DNA of 45,293 nucleotides from IMG/VR virus record IMGVR_UViG_3300033148_005717, positions 1 through 45,293 of that record; one strand, given 5' to 3'. Of the stretch, positions 13,300 to 21,934 are shown in pieces. The notes under the pieces are model-generated. The model made no database searches. It saw only the letters and a program-made list of their open reading frames with translations, and was not told the DNA's origin. Within the stretch, counting starts at the first letter, position 1, and each line of letters begins with the position of its first letter. Origin of the DNA: a virus. Both the position numbers and the translations under genes were made by a program.

Positions 13300-15109
13300 A
13301 GATACGCGAGTTAGCGAAATAATGGGCAAAATCGATCTGGCAAAGCAAGACGTTTCTACTGTGTGGGATCGATGGATGGAATATTACAAACTATATCGCA
13401 ACTGGCGTGATGATGCGGATATTACCGGTCGCTCCAACGTGGGGATTCCTCTTGCCTTTGAATGGGTAGAGGTTGTTAAGAGCCGGCTGTTTGATATATT
13501 TTTCGGGAAACGTCCATACGTCAGGACAAAAGGACAGGAACCATCTGACGATCTTGATGCGAGAATAATTCAGCAGTATCAAAACTATCAGTATGATATA
13601 GCGGGGTATCGGAAACTTGGGTATGACGTATTAACCCAAACGCTGATTTACGGAACTGGTATAGCGAAGATATTCTGGAAATACGAGGAACAAGAAAAGT
13701 ATGTTGATGTCCCGATTTATCCGGAAAATCCTGAATATGGTTCCGTGTCAGTTAAAAAAAGGGTTCCCGTTTACGATAATGTCGGTTTCGATCTTGTAGA
13801 TGTGTTTGATTTCTTTATTGATCCCGAAGCCACCTGCATAGAGGATGCCGAATGGGTTGCTCACCGCACAAGGAGAACCCTTGATTATTTGAGGGAAATG
13901 CGGGATCGGGGCATATACAAGAATATCGGCGAGATCGAGCTTTTCCTCAATGACGGGGAAGATACCCATAGCGGTGTCGAAAGTGAACCCCACAAGCAAG
14001 TGCGGTCAACGATAGAGGGACACCTATCCGACAAAAATAATCTCCTGAAGCCCATAGAACTCATAGAATTTTGGAACAAAGCCGACAACAGCATAACTAC
14101 GATTGCTATGGGTAAATACATTATCCGTGAAGGCACAAATCCATACAAACATGGCAAGTTCCCGTTTGTGGTTGCCAAAATCATATCTACTCCCCATGAG
14201 TTTAACGGCATCGGTCTTATTGAGTCGGGGGCGCCCTCAGCGAGAATTATGGAAGATTTACTGAATAGCGGATTAGACAGCATGCACTTTTCTATTAATC
14301 CCATAGTTGGTGTTGACCGTCAGAGAGTGGAAGATACCGAATTAGTATCAAGACCGGGTGGGTTTTACCACACAACGGGTTCACCCCGCGATGCTCTATT
14401 CCCGATGGTTATCCCCGATACAAGCCAATCGACATTAACGTGGTTTCAACTTGTGAACGAACTATCAAAACGAGGCACGGGTATAGTCGATTACATCGTA
14501 GGCCAAACGGCCGGCGGCAAGACGGCTACAGAAGCATCACTGATGACCAACGAGGCCGCCAAGCGTATAGGGTTACATATTAAAATGTTCGGATTAACCT
14601 TTGTCGGCCCATTAGCCGAGATGGTTCACGAATTGAACGATCAGTTTACAACCCAAGCACAGACCGTCCGCGTAACCGGCATGGAAGATTTCCCTTACGA
14701 CACTGCAGAGGTTACTCCCGATACATTCGGAGCTAACGTAGATTTCATTTGGGAATCAGAAGATCGGGAAATGAATAACATGGTTGCCGTGCAACAGTTA
14801 ATGAGTATGCTTGCCACAGCCCAGACGCATCCGGTTTTAACTGAGTTTATTCCCATTATCTTCGAGATGATTCTTAATAAATATGACATGCACGAAAACT
14901 CCGAATTAAAACAAGCTGCCAAATTTGCCAAGCAAATGTCGCCTCTATATCAGCAGTTAGTAATGCAACAGATGCAGGCACAGATTACATCTGCAAACGC
15001 TAAGGGTGGGGTTGGTAATGCCCCGCGTCCTACGGGCGGCAGTCAGAGCAATATTAGTCAGAGTGTAAATGCAGAGGCACGACCCTCTTTGGGAGATTCA
15101 CAAATATAG
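13292..15109 (+). CDS. Portal protein, podovirus type
   Basis: 605 residues. Forms the dodecameric DNA gateway of the capsid. Typical features: N-terminal helix, GIPLAFEWVEVVKSRLFDIFF, a central crown/stem region, GQTAGGKTATEASLMTNEAA (the conserved GTATE-like portal segment) and a Gln/Ser-rich C-terminus. Immediately follows terL. Confidence 0.85.
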   Translation: MPEDTRVSEIMGKIDLAKQDVSTVWDRWMEYYKLYRNWRDDADITGRSNVGIPLAFEWVEVVKSRLFDIFFGKRPYVRTKGQEPSDDLDARIIQQYQNYQYDIAGYRKLGYDVLTQTLIYGTGIAKIFWKYEEQEKYVDVPIYPENPEYGSVSVKKRVPVYDNVGFDLVDVFDFFIDPEATCIEDAEWVAHRTRRTLDYLREMRDRGIYKNIGEIELFLNDGEDTHSGVESEPHKQVRSTIEGHLSDKNNLLKPIELIEFWNKADNSITTIAMGKYIIREGTNPYKHGKFPFVVAKIISTPHEFNGIGLIESGAPSARIMEDLLNSGLDSMHFSINPIVGVDRQRVEDTELVSRPGGFYHTTGSPRDALFPMVIPDTSQSTLTWFQLVNELSKRGTGIVDYIVGQTAGGKTATEASLMTNEAAKRIGLHIKMFGLTFVGPLAEMVHELNDQFTTQAQTVRVTGMEDFPYDTAEVTPDTFGANVDFIWESEDREMNNMVAVQQLMSMLATAQTHPVLTEFIPIIFEMILNKYDMHENSELKQAAKFAKQMSPLYQQLVMQQMQAQITSANAKGGVGNAPRPTGGSQSNISQSVNAEARPSLGDSQI

Positions 15110-15124
15110 ATAGGAGATTATAAA

Positions 15125-15424
15125 ATGGAGAAAACCACATCCGGCTATATGCATGTTGATTGGTCTGTATTTAAACCCCAGAATTATTATTATCCCGGTT
15201 GGACATATCCGTATGGGGATGGGTTCTATGATTATGATTATATGAGACCCTACTGTCCAATTTGTAATCCCCGTTGCCCGTGTTGTGGACGTAGATTATA
15301 TCCCGGATTTCACTACGGCGATCCACCTTGCAAAAACAAAACTACATTTGCAAGCACATCAACAGACGAGACAACCTGTAAGTGTGACCCAGAAAAAGAT
15401 TTAGAAAATCAACAAGAAGATTAA
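15125..15424 (+). CDS. Tyr/Pro-rich zinc-binding protein
   Basis: 99 residues. Aromatic N-terminus (NYYYPGWTYPYGDGFYDYDY) then CPICNPRCPCCGRR, a rubredoxin-like double CxxC zinc site. RBS GGAG before ATG 15125. Between portal and a glycosyltransferase; function unknown. Confidence 0.6.
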   Translation: MEKTTSGYMHVDWSVFKPQNYYYPGWTYPYGDGFYDYDYMRPYCPICNPRCPCCGRRLYPGFHYGDPPCKNKTTFASTSTDETTCKCDPEKDLENQQED

Positions 15425-15425
15425 A

Positions 15426-16172
15426 GTGTTCGCCGGTCCGTGGGTCGGCGAATTCGGTTGGGAGCTGTTCGTCTGGCAGGGAATGTTAAGATTTCTTGCT
15501 CGACAGGAAAAGCATGAAAAGTTTATGGTATGCTGCCGCAGCGGTCACAATTATCTCTATGAAGATTTCGCTACCGAGATTCAGAACTTCGATCCAGAAT
15601 CCCGCGAGACAAACATGTGGATGTGTGACTACTGGGTTTTTAACTATCCTAAAGGGTATGACCTGATAATCAAACCCGACGATTTTCGCAAGATCAAGCA
15701 AGAATTTATACGATACGGCAAGCAGAATGGTGATGGATATAACATTCTAATCCATGCCAGAAGCACAAACAAATGTGATACCGGCTATCGTAATTGGGAT
15801 GGAAAAAAGTGGAGTGATTTTGTCGGGTGCTGCGGCAACATGGCGATTGCCTCAATAGGAACTCATAATGACGCCCTGCACATTGACAACACCGACGACA
15901 TGCGGGGTATTCCACTGGATAAACTGTCTGACCTGATGGCGAGTAGTGACGTTCTGGTTGGCCCGTCGAGCGGGCCGATACACCTGGGTTCCCTTTGCGG
16001 TATTCCTCATGTTACGTGGTCGCCGGTGCAGAGAGATGGCGTTATGTCTAATAAAGATAGATATGAGAGAATTTGGAATCCACATAATACTCCGGTAACG
16101 TTTCTGGATATAGGGTGGAATCCAAGTATTAAGGCTGTTGTGGAGGCAGTTAGGAAATATTGTGATACTTAA
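15426..16172 (+). CDS. GT9-like glycosyltransferase (phage type)
   Basis: 248 residues, GTG start 1 bp after the previous stop. GPWVGEFGWELFVWQGMLR at the start and SSDVLVGPSSGPIHLGSLCG near residue 178 match GT9/heptosyltransferase-like enzymes. Embedded between portal and scaffold genes, so it is co-expressed with the capsid. Confidence 0.7.
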   Translation: MFAGPWVGEFGWELFVWQGMLRFLARQEKHEKFMVCCRSGHNYLYEDFATEIQNFDPESRETNMWMCDYWVFNYPKGYDLIIKPDDFRKIKQEFIRYGKQNGDGYNILIHARSTNKCDTGYRNWDGKKWSDFVGCCGNMAIASIGTHNDALHIDNTDDMRGIPLDKLSDLMASSDVLVGPSSGPIHLGSLCGIPHVTWSPVQRDGVMSNKDRYERIWNPHNTPVTFLDIGWNPSIKAVVEAVRKYCDT

Positions 16173-16488
16173 AGAAAAAGATTTACGAAGCCAATCCATT
16201 ATCACAGAAAAACAAATACAGGATGCGGAGAAAGATGTTAGTATTTGGGAAGCCGTTAAGCCGCTTTTCAAAACTGATGGCTGGAAAGTATTTATTGAAC
16301 ACGTTAAGAAAGAACATGATAAGTTAAACAGTCTCTCAGATTGTGATCCTAATTTCAATAGGTTTTTATATCAAAAGGGGGAGGTTGCAGGAATAAAAAG
16401 ATTCCTCCAGATCCCCAAGACACTACAACAAAGAGCCTCTTCTGCTTCGGAGATATTAGAAGCGGGACAGGCAGAAGACGAGGAGTAA
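16162..16488 (+). CDS. Hypothetical morphogenesis-region protein
   Basis: 108 residues from GTG 16162 (AGGA seven bases before). Helical, acidic C-terminus. Located between portal and scaffold, where small capsid-assembly helpers are common. Start could also be TTG 16138. Confidence 0.55.
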   Translation: MILKEKDLRSQSIITEKQIQDAEKDVSIWEAVKPLFKTDGWKVFIEHVKKEHDKLNSLSDCDPNFNRFLYQKGEVAGIKRFLQIPKTLQQRASSASEILEAGQAEDEE

Positions 16489-16491
16489 CAA

Positions 16492-17232
16492 ATGCCAGAA
16501 GATCCAACCATCAATCCCGATCCGGTCGCCGACCCCGTCGCCGATCCTGTTGATCCCGATCCGGTCGTTGATCCAACAGCAGAACCGCAAACGCCAGATG
16601 ACCCGTTAAGATTATCACCCGAAATGCAAAGCAGGCATAAGTCTGCGGCTGATCTGGAAGCGTTTGCCAAGCAACAACAAAGCGAAGCCGATACCATAAA
16701 GCGTGAATTTGAGGAATACAAACGACAGCATCCCGACGCCACCCAGACTCAACCACCGCCCCCCACAACGGATGAGGTGCTTGAGAAGCTGGCAAGAGAT
16801 CCTGTAGGTTTTGTAAACGAAGAAGTAAACAAAGCTGTAATGCCCTTAGCGGCTCAAGTTGGATTAAACATATACGCTGACAACGGACACCCTGAAGTCA
16901 AAAACCCAGAGTTTAAGCAGGCGATGGAAGCTGTCATCAAAAAGAATCCAGCCCTAATAAACACAGAAGATGGTTTAGATTACGCTTATTTTAAAGTGAA
17001 AAACCAAATGGATGCCGCCAAGAAGGTGCAGGCCAATAGTATCATACAGGCACAAAATGCTGAGGTTCAAACCGTTAAGAAAGCCGAAGCGTTTGTCGAG
17101 GGCGCTACGGCAACCAAACCACAGGCTTCGCCCAAGATACTCCCAGGAATGTCCCGTGCGGAATCAGAGAAGATTCTGGATGCACAGAACATTGGCTGGG
17201 TTAAAGACGAAGACAGAGAAGAATACTACTAA
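16492..17232 (+). CDS. Scaffold-like protein
   Basis: 246 residues. Starts with DPVADPV-type proline/aspartate repeats, then a coiled coil (SAADLEAFAKQQQSEADTIK), a mid-domain and a charged C-terminal segment. Position directly before the major capsid gene and composition are those of phage scaffolding proteins. Confidence 0.7.
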   Translation: MPEDPTINPDPVADPVADPVDPDPVVDPTAEPQTPDDPLRLSPEMQSRHKSAADLEAFAKQQQSEADTIKREFEEYKRQHPDATQTQPPPPTTDEVLEKLARDPVGFVNEEVNKAVMPLAAQVGLNIYADNGHPEVKNPEFKQAMEAVIKKNPALINTEDGLDYAYFKVKNQMDAAKKVQANSIIQAQNAEVQTVKKAEAFVEGATATKPQASPKILPGMSRAESEKILDAQNIGWVKDEDREEYY

Positions 17233-17268
17233 TAGAATAAATATATTCTACTAATTGGGGGGATTTAA

Positions 17269-18468
17269 TTGACTAAACAGACAACCACTGCGCAAGTCGC
17301 GCAGATGATGACCTATTACGACAACATCTTTCTCGAAACCTTCAACGAACGACTGGTATTGGACAAGTGGACAGACAAGAAGAACATCCCGCTGGCGCGT
17401 GGTAAAAAGATCAACTTCTTTTCCTACTATCCTCTCGGTGGAAACGCAAACCCTATAACCGAGGGTGCTTCTACTGCTAACGAAGCGACGATTGCCGCAC
17501 AGACCCTCGAAGCGACAATCGCCAAGTATGCACAGTGGGTGCCTTATACCGAGCGATTTAAACTGACGGCCAGAGATAGAAATCTCGAAGGTCAGGTAGA
17601 GTTATTCGGTAATGCGGCTGCGGAAACACTTGAGGAAATTCTGGCGGAGGAACTGTTCAAAAACGGTTCGATTCCAATCAGGGTAGATCAGCTTAAAAAC
17701 AGCGCTTCATACACTCACGAGGGAACCGTAGATTCGAGTGCGGGAAACTCGACTACGTTCTGGTATGATGATGCTATCGTTCATACCACCGATCTCTACG
17801 AGGGTGCGCATTTTGCCTGCACCCATACTGCCAAAGTGAATTACCGTTACGGCGGTATTGTTTCGGTGCATGGAAGCACGGCTGAAGGTTTCACCATGAC
17901 AACGGCTGCTCCGAACTCATTCAGTTCGGGCACTACGTATCGAATGGTTGTTGGAACCGGTCTTACGGCTGCGAACATACTGACAGCATCGTCCATTGCC
18001 TATGCGGTTAGCAAGGCTCGTGCGAACAAATTTTACAGGTTTCCCGGCGGGTGGTTCCGAAGCACCTTAGCCGCTGAAACCGAGTTTGACTTGCAGAAAA
18101 GCGCCGTCTGGCGCAACATGAGCGTCTATCAGGATAAGTCAATGGTCGAAAAGGGCATATTGAAACATCTGTGGGGGGTGGAGTTCCACTTTGCCACAAT
18201 GCCTTATCGAGAGGACGTGGACGGCACTAAAAACATGTCCGCGGGTGTCGTGTTCTGCACTCCGATCATGGGCCGACACGCACTTGGCAACGTCAGTCTC
18301 GGAGGTATGAAGGGTCACAAGATTCTATTCAAGACTCCGGGTCCACAGACTACCAACGAACCTTACGATGAGAACGGAACGATAGGTTACAAATTCTATG
18401 CGGCACCAAAGGCGCTTAATGCAGCTTTCTGTATTAACGTAATGTCCGGCGCTACGGGAGTTGAGTAA
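17269..18468 (+). CDS. Major capsid protein, N4-gp56 family
   Basis: 399 residues, the usual family length; TTG start after GGGGGG. N-terminus contains FNERLVLDKWTDKKNIP and GKKINFFSYYPLGG...TEGAS, then KYAQWVPYTERFKLTARD, the signature of the N4 gp56 HK97-fold capsid family. Forms the procapsid shell. Confidence 0.9.
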   Translation: MTKQTTTAQVAQMMTYYDNIFLETFNERLVLDKWTDKKNIPLARGKKINFFSYYPLGGNANPITEGASTANEATIAAQTLEATIAKYAQWVPYTERFKLTARDRNLEGQVELFGNAAAETLEEILAEELFKNGSIPIRVDQLKNSASYTHEGTVDSSAGNSTTFWYDDAIVHTTDLYEGAHFACTHTAKVNYRYGGIVSVHGSTAEGFTMTTAAPNSFSSGTTYRMVVGTGLTAANILTASSIAYAVSKARANKFYRFPGGWFRSTLAAETEFDLQKSAVWRNMSVYQDKSMVEKGILKHLWGVEFHFATMPYREDVDGTKNMSAGVVFCTPIMGRHALGNVSLGGMKGHKILFKTPGPQTTNEPYDENGTIGYKFYAAPKALNAAFCINVMSGATGVE

Positions 18469-18485
18469 CCTTAAATAGGAAGGTT

Positions 18486-18508
18486 GGGGAGGGGTTTTTC
18501 TCCTCCCC
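18486..18508 (+). terminator. Hairpin after capsid gene
   Basis: GGGGAGG and CCTCCCC form a 7-bp stem with a T-rich loop between the capsid gene and the next gene. There is no T-run after the stem, so it is more likely a partial terminator or an mRNA-stabilising 3' end than a full stop. Confidence 0.5.
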
Positions 18509-18517
18509 TACTGATAC

Positions 18518-19564
18518 ATGGGAAAAAAGAAACAGCGCAAGAAAAAATTGCAGGAAAAAATACATGGGGGAAACCCCAAGAGAATGGCTATTATGGTTGG
18601 CATGCCCATTCATCATTATATGGAAAACTCCACTGTTATGTGTTTTGAAGCTACGATGCTGCAGCTGCAAAAGAGGGGAATCCCGTTTCACCGGATGAGC
18701 ACCGTAGGGCTTCCCGATGTAGCGAAAGCTCGAAACCAAATCGTTGAAGAATTTTTAAAAGACAAAAGATATACGCACCTTATGTGGATTGATGCTGACA
18801 TGGCGTGGGACCCCAATGCGGTTGAAGCCCTGATTGATCTGAATGTTCCCGTGGCATCTTGTCTTGTTACTAAAAAAGGACCGCCTTTCGATATAACGAT
18901 GTTTCAGTTAATGAAGCCTGCGAAAGACAGTAAATTCTTAGATACCTATACAGTTCCCTTTGGTCAGTATCCATTAGATAGACCGTTTATTTTTCCCAAC
19001 AGCGGTATCGGAACAGCTTTTATGCTTATTGCTCGTGAAGTAATAGAGAAAATGGAACAGCCGTATTTTTGCGGTTTTGTAAACCCTACCGATAAAACAC
19101 TAAAGGGCACGGATTATTATTTCTGTGTTCAAATGCTTAAACACGGTTACGAAATTGTATATGATCCCCGTCCCCCGGTGTATCATATTGGTAAGGGTTT
19201 ATTTGGCGTTGAAGATCATATTGCATATTTGAACCATATAGCGGCGGGAGGAACAAAGGAATGCCCATTTATGAATGGCGATGCGAGTGTGGTCGAGTTC
19301 AAGAAGAGCTTTGCCGGGCCTCAGCCATCCCTGATACAAGACCTTGTGTCTGCGGGGGAAAGGCAAAGAGACTCTTCCCTTGTCCCGGAGGCATTAAAAT
19401 CGGAGACATCGTTATGTCCGTCGTCAGAAAAGGGCGACCAGACGAAGATGCCGACGAAAACTGGTATAGATGTTTGCAGGTCACCGCAGCCAGAGGAGAA
19501 TACAAAACTCCCGACACCCCCGGAGAACGAGCCTACGAAAACTACGTCCGCCGTAGAGCCATAG
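18518..19564 (+). CDS. GT2/GT-A-like glycosyltransferase with overlapping tail
   Basis: Residues 25-245 form a GT-A domain: MAIMVGMPIHHYM, VAKARNQIVEEF, HLMWIDADMAW (metal-binding DxD) and ending DYYFCVQMLKHGYEIVYDPR. Presumed cytoplasmic sugar transfer. The reading frame continues for 100 low-complexity Ser/Pro/Thr/Lys residues that overlap the next gene out of frame for 304 bp, so the true functional end is probably near residue 248. Confidence 0.75.
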   Translation: MGKKKQRKKKLQEKIHGGNPKRMAIMVGMPIHHYMENSTVMCFEATMLQLQKRGIPFHRMSTVGLPDVAKARNQIVEEFLKDKRYTHLMWIDADMAWDPNAVEALIDLNVPVASCLVTKKGPPFDITMFQLMKPAKDSKFLDTYTVPFGQYPLDRPFIFPNSGIGTAFMLIAREVIEKMEQPYFCGFVNPTDKTLKGTDYYFCVQMLKHGYEIVYDPRPPVYHIGKGLFGVEDHIAYLNHIAAGGTKECPFMNGDASVVEFKKSFAGPQPSLIQDLVSAGERQRDSSLVPEALKSETSLCPSSEKGDQTKMPTKTGIDVCRSPQPEENTKLPTPPENEPTKTTSAVEP

Positions 19565-19578
19565 AGGAGAACTGGTAA
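19261..19578 (+). CDS. FmdB-family zinc-ribbon protein
   Basis: 105 residues. MPIYEWRCECGRVQEE then PCVCGGKAKRL is the FmdB zinc ribbon (MPIYEYxCxxCG start). GGAGG about ten bases before ATG 19261, and a TAATG overlap with the following adaptor gene, support it as the real gene in this overlap. The C-terminal 60 residues are specific and unknown. Similar zinc ribbons are common beside phage head-tail genes. Confidence 0.75.
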   Translation: MPIYEWRCECGRVQEELCRASAIPDTRPCVCGGKAKRLFPCPGGIKIGDIVMSVVRKGRPDEDADENWYRCLQVTAARGEYKTPDTPGERAYENYVRRRAIEENW

Positions 19579-20234
19579 TGGACGAAAATACAATGAAGGG
19601 AAAATTACGGGCGACCAGAGAATATAAACCGCAAGACGAAACGCTGCTTGATATTGCTGTAAGTGAAGCTATACAGTTTGTTTGGGACGCCCATGACTGG
19701 TCTTACAAAAAGGATGTGGATACTTTCTCGACATCCAGCGGCACATATAAGTTGCCTACAAAAGTAGATAGTATTCTTGAGCTGACCCACAGTCCCAACA
19801 ACCAAGTAGTAAGTCCTCTTCCCTCTTACAGGGTAGCGGAGAACTATGATAACGTATCCAGAATCGGGACAAACAATGTTTATTACTTTTCGTTATATAG
19901 TGCGGATGCCGATGCTATTACTTTAGAATTGACACCCACCCCCGGTAGTGGAGTTACTTTCACATACAGGTATAATAAAAAGATAGATTATGGCGATTTA
20001 AGTGCCATACCCGAAAAACATCATTCGCTGGTTTTCACGGGCGCGAGAATGTTTTTAGCAAGGGGTATTATAGAACACTGGCCTGCCCTTGAAGATGCTA
20101 TTCAGCGAGATAAACCCGTTCGGCATACCCGTTGGGCTATGGGACAGAATGCCGCACACGTAAACAGGGTCAATAGATATAATTCGGTTATGCAGGGTGG
20201 GTCGAATCAGGATACCACCAGGCCAATTGATTAG
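19578..20234 (+). CDS. Phage adaptor / head-tail connector-like protein
   Basis: 218 residues. N-terminal helices including LDIAVSEAIQFVWDAHDWS and a central beta part (GTYKLPTKVDSILEL) resemble the gp4/gp6-like tail adaptor family placed after the capsid gene in podoviruses. Start coupled by TAATG. Confidence 0.6.
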   Translation: MDENTMKGKLRATREYKPQDETLLDIAVSEAIQFVWDAHDWSYKKDVDTFSTSSGTYKLPTKVDSILELTHSPNNQVVSPLPSYRVAENYDNVSRIGTNNVYYFSLYSADADAITLELTPTPGSGVTFTYRYNKKIDYGDLSAIPEKHHSLVFTGARMFLARGIIEHWPALEDAIQRDKPVRHTRWAMGQNAAHVNRVNRYNSVMQGGSNQDTTRPID

Positions 20235-20243
20235 GGGCGGCTT

Positions 20244-20882
20244 ATGGCTTTATACACGGTAGATGACGCAATTGATGTCGTGAAAATTCTCATAGAGGAA
20301 GCTAACGATACTAATATTATAACCGAAGACGACTTGATAACATTAGTATCTGATGCTCAGAAATGGGTGGCAGCCCAGGCGGGTTGTTATCAGGCGTGGA
20401 GCGACATTACTTTAACCCCCGCCACGGTAGATTATGACCCACCCGCCGGCACATCCGGTTTACTTGGCGCAAGGTATGATTACGGAACCAATATCGGGTA
20501 TCGTAATTTAAAAAATGTAGATCCATTAGATACACCGCCAGTCCCGGATTTTAAATATCCGTATTATTGGTTTTATCGGGGAAATAAAATAACAATATAC
20601 CCCTCTTTTGTAAACTCAACAGCCCTGCCAACAAATACTACCGTAAATATATTGGCTGCACTTGTTCCGGATGCTTTAACGGCATTGTCCGATAGTTTGG
20701 TTATCCCCGATGAATTTCAGTTAATCGTTCCTTATTTCGTAGCAAAGAACGTAGCCATAAAAGACAACCAACTGGAAAAAATGCAGTTATTAACAATGGA
20801 AGTTGAGCGATTGACCAAAGTGGGTATGGCCCAGTATGCACATCAGACTCCGGGCGTCGGACCTCAAGGTATAAGCAGTTAG
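20244..20882 (+). CDS. Adaptor-like structural protein, paralogue A
   Basis: 212 residues. Pattern LITLVSDAQKWVAAQAGCYQ, YYWFYRGNKITIYPS and IPDEFQLIVPYFVAKNVAIK is shared with the next gene, so the two are tandem duplicates. Probable head-tail joining component. Confidence 0.6.
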   Translation: MALYTVDDAIDVVKILIEEANDTNIITEDDLITLVSDAQKWVAAQAGCYQAWSDITLTPATVDYDPPAGTSGLLGARYDYGTNIGYRNLKNVDPLDTPPVPDFKYPYYWFYRGNKITIYPSFVNSTALPTNTTVNILAALVPDALTALSDSLVIPDEFQLIVPYFVAKNVAIKDNQLEKMQLLTMEVERLTKVGMAQYAHQTPGVGPQGISS

Positions 20883-20890
20883 GAGATTAT

Positions 20891-21541
20891 ATGGCATTCT
20901 ATACGGTGCAGACGGCTATGGATAAAGTCAAACTTTTGATTCGAGAGGCAGATGATAATTTTATCATTAGTCAGGCAGAATTAATTGGTTTGCTCTCAGA
21001 TGCCCAACAGTGGGTGGCAACTGAAACAGGTTGTTATACAACATGGGGCACCATAACACTTGCCGCTGATACGGTTCGCTATACTGCGCCTACGGGGACA
21101 TCGGTGCCATTGGCACTTGAGTATAATTACGAAACAGATAAACCGGGTAACGGAACAAGAATGTTAACAATGGTTGACCCCGACAGTGTGCCCCACGCAC
21201 CCGACAATCTGGTGCCATATTTCTGGTATTATCGGGGAAATAAAATTTCGGTTTATCCCTCGCTTCCGGTAGCTCCCTTAAACACAACCATTAATGTATT
21301 ATTTTCAAAGTTACCCGTGGCGCTAACGGCGGTGGGCGATTCGCTGACAATTCCCGATGAGTTTCAGGTGGTTGTTCCCTATCGCGTAGCAGAGGAAGTG
21401 GCAATTAGAAGTAATCAATTTGAAAAGCAGCAGATTTTATCTGCGAAGGTTAAAGAACTAACAAAAGAAGGCTTGGCGCAATATAGCGGTCGTGCTTACA
21501 CGATGGCTCCGACAGGCCCGCCGACAGGCGGCGCACGTTAA
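20891..21541 (+). CDS. Adaptor-like structural protein, paralogue B
   Basis: 216 residues; LIGLLSDAQQWVATETGCYT, FWYYRGNKISVYPS and IPDEFQVVVPYRVAEEVAI align with paralogue A along the whole length. RBS GGAG before ATG 20891, 8 bp after the previous stop. Confidence 0.6.
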   Translation: MAFYTVQTAMDKVKLLIREADDNFIISQAELIGLLSDAQQWVATETGCYTTWGTITLAADTVRYTAPTGTSVPLALEYNYETDKPGNGTRMLTMVDPDSVPHAPDNLVPYFWYYRGNKISVYPSLPVAPLNTTINVLFSKLPVALTAVGDSLTIPDEFQVVVPYRVAEEVAIRSNQFEKQQILSAKVKELTKEGLAQYSGRAYTMAPTGPPTGGAR

Positions 21542-21553
21542 AAGGGGGAAATA

Positions 21554-21934
21554 ATGGCTCTGAACTTTAAAACCGGTAGTGATCTACAATCATCTATCAC
21601 AGCATCACAAAACAGTGATGCGTTGGATTTGGCTGGATATTCTAAACTTGATATTCACGTAGTTTTTGGAACCTGTGTGGGTGTGGCTGGCAGCAGCGGA
21701 CAATATGTATTACAAACATCCAACAATAACAAAGATAATGATTGGGTTACTATGACGGGCGATATACAGGCCGATAAAACCGCGAACAGCATGAGTGGGA
21801 CTACGGTTCATAAGTATTTTCCGGACAATGCAGCCGCAGGCGAAACCGGTTTTGGGCGATATGTGCGATTCAGAATGATTGTGACGGGATCACCAAGTTT
21901 AACATACACAACTTATTGGATCGCTAAAGAATAA
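21554..21934 (+). CDS. Small structural (decoration-like) protein
   Basis: 126 residues, beta-rich, Ser/Thr/Gly-rich, no charge clusters. Ends FRMIVTGSPSLTYTTYWIAK. Sits between adaptors and the tail nozzle; decoration or head-fibre role is a guess. Confidence 0.5.
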   Translation: MALNFKTGSDLQSSITASQNSDALDLAGYSKLDIHVVFGTCVGVAGSSGQYVLQTSNNNKDNDWVTMTGDIQADKTANSMSGTTVHKYFPDNAAAGETGFGRYVRFRMIVTGSPSLTYTTYWIAKE

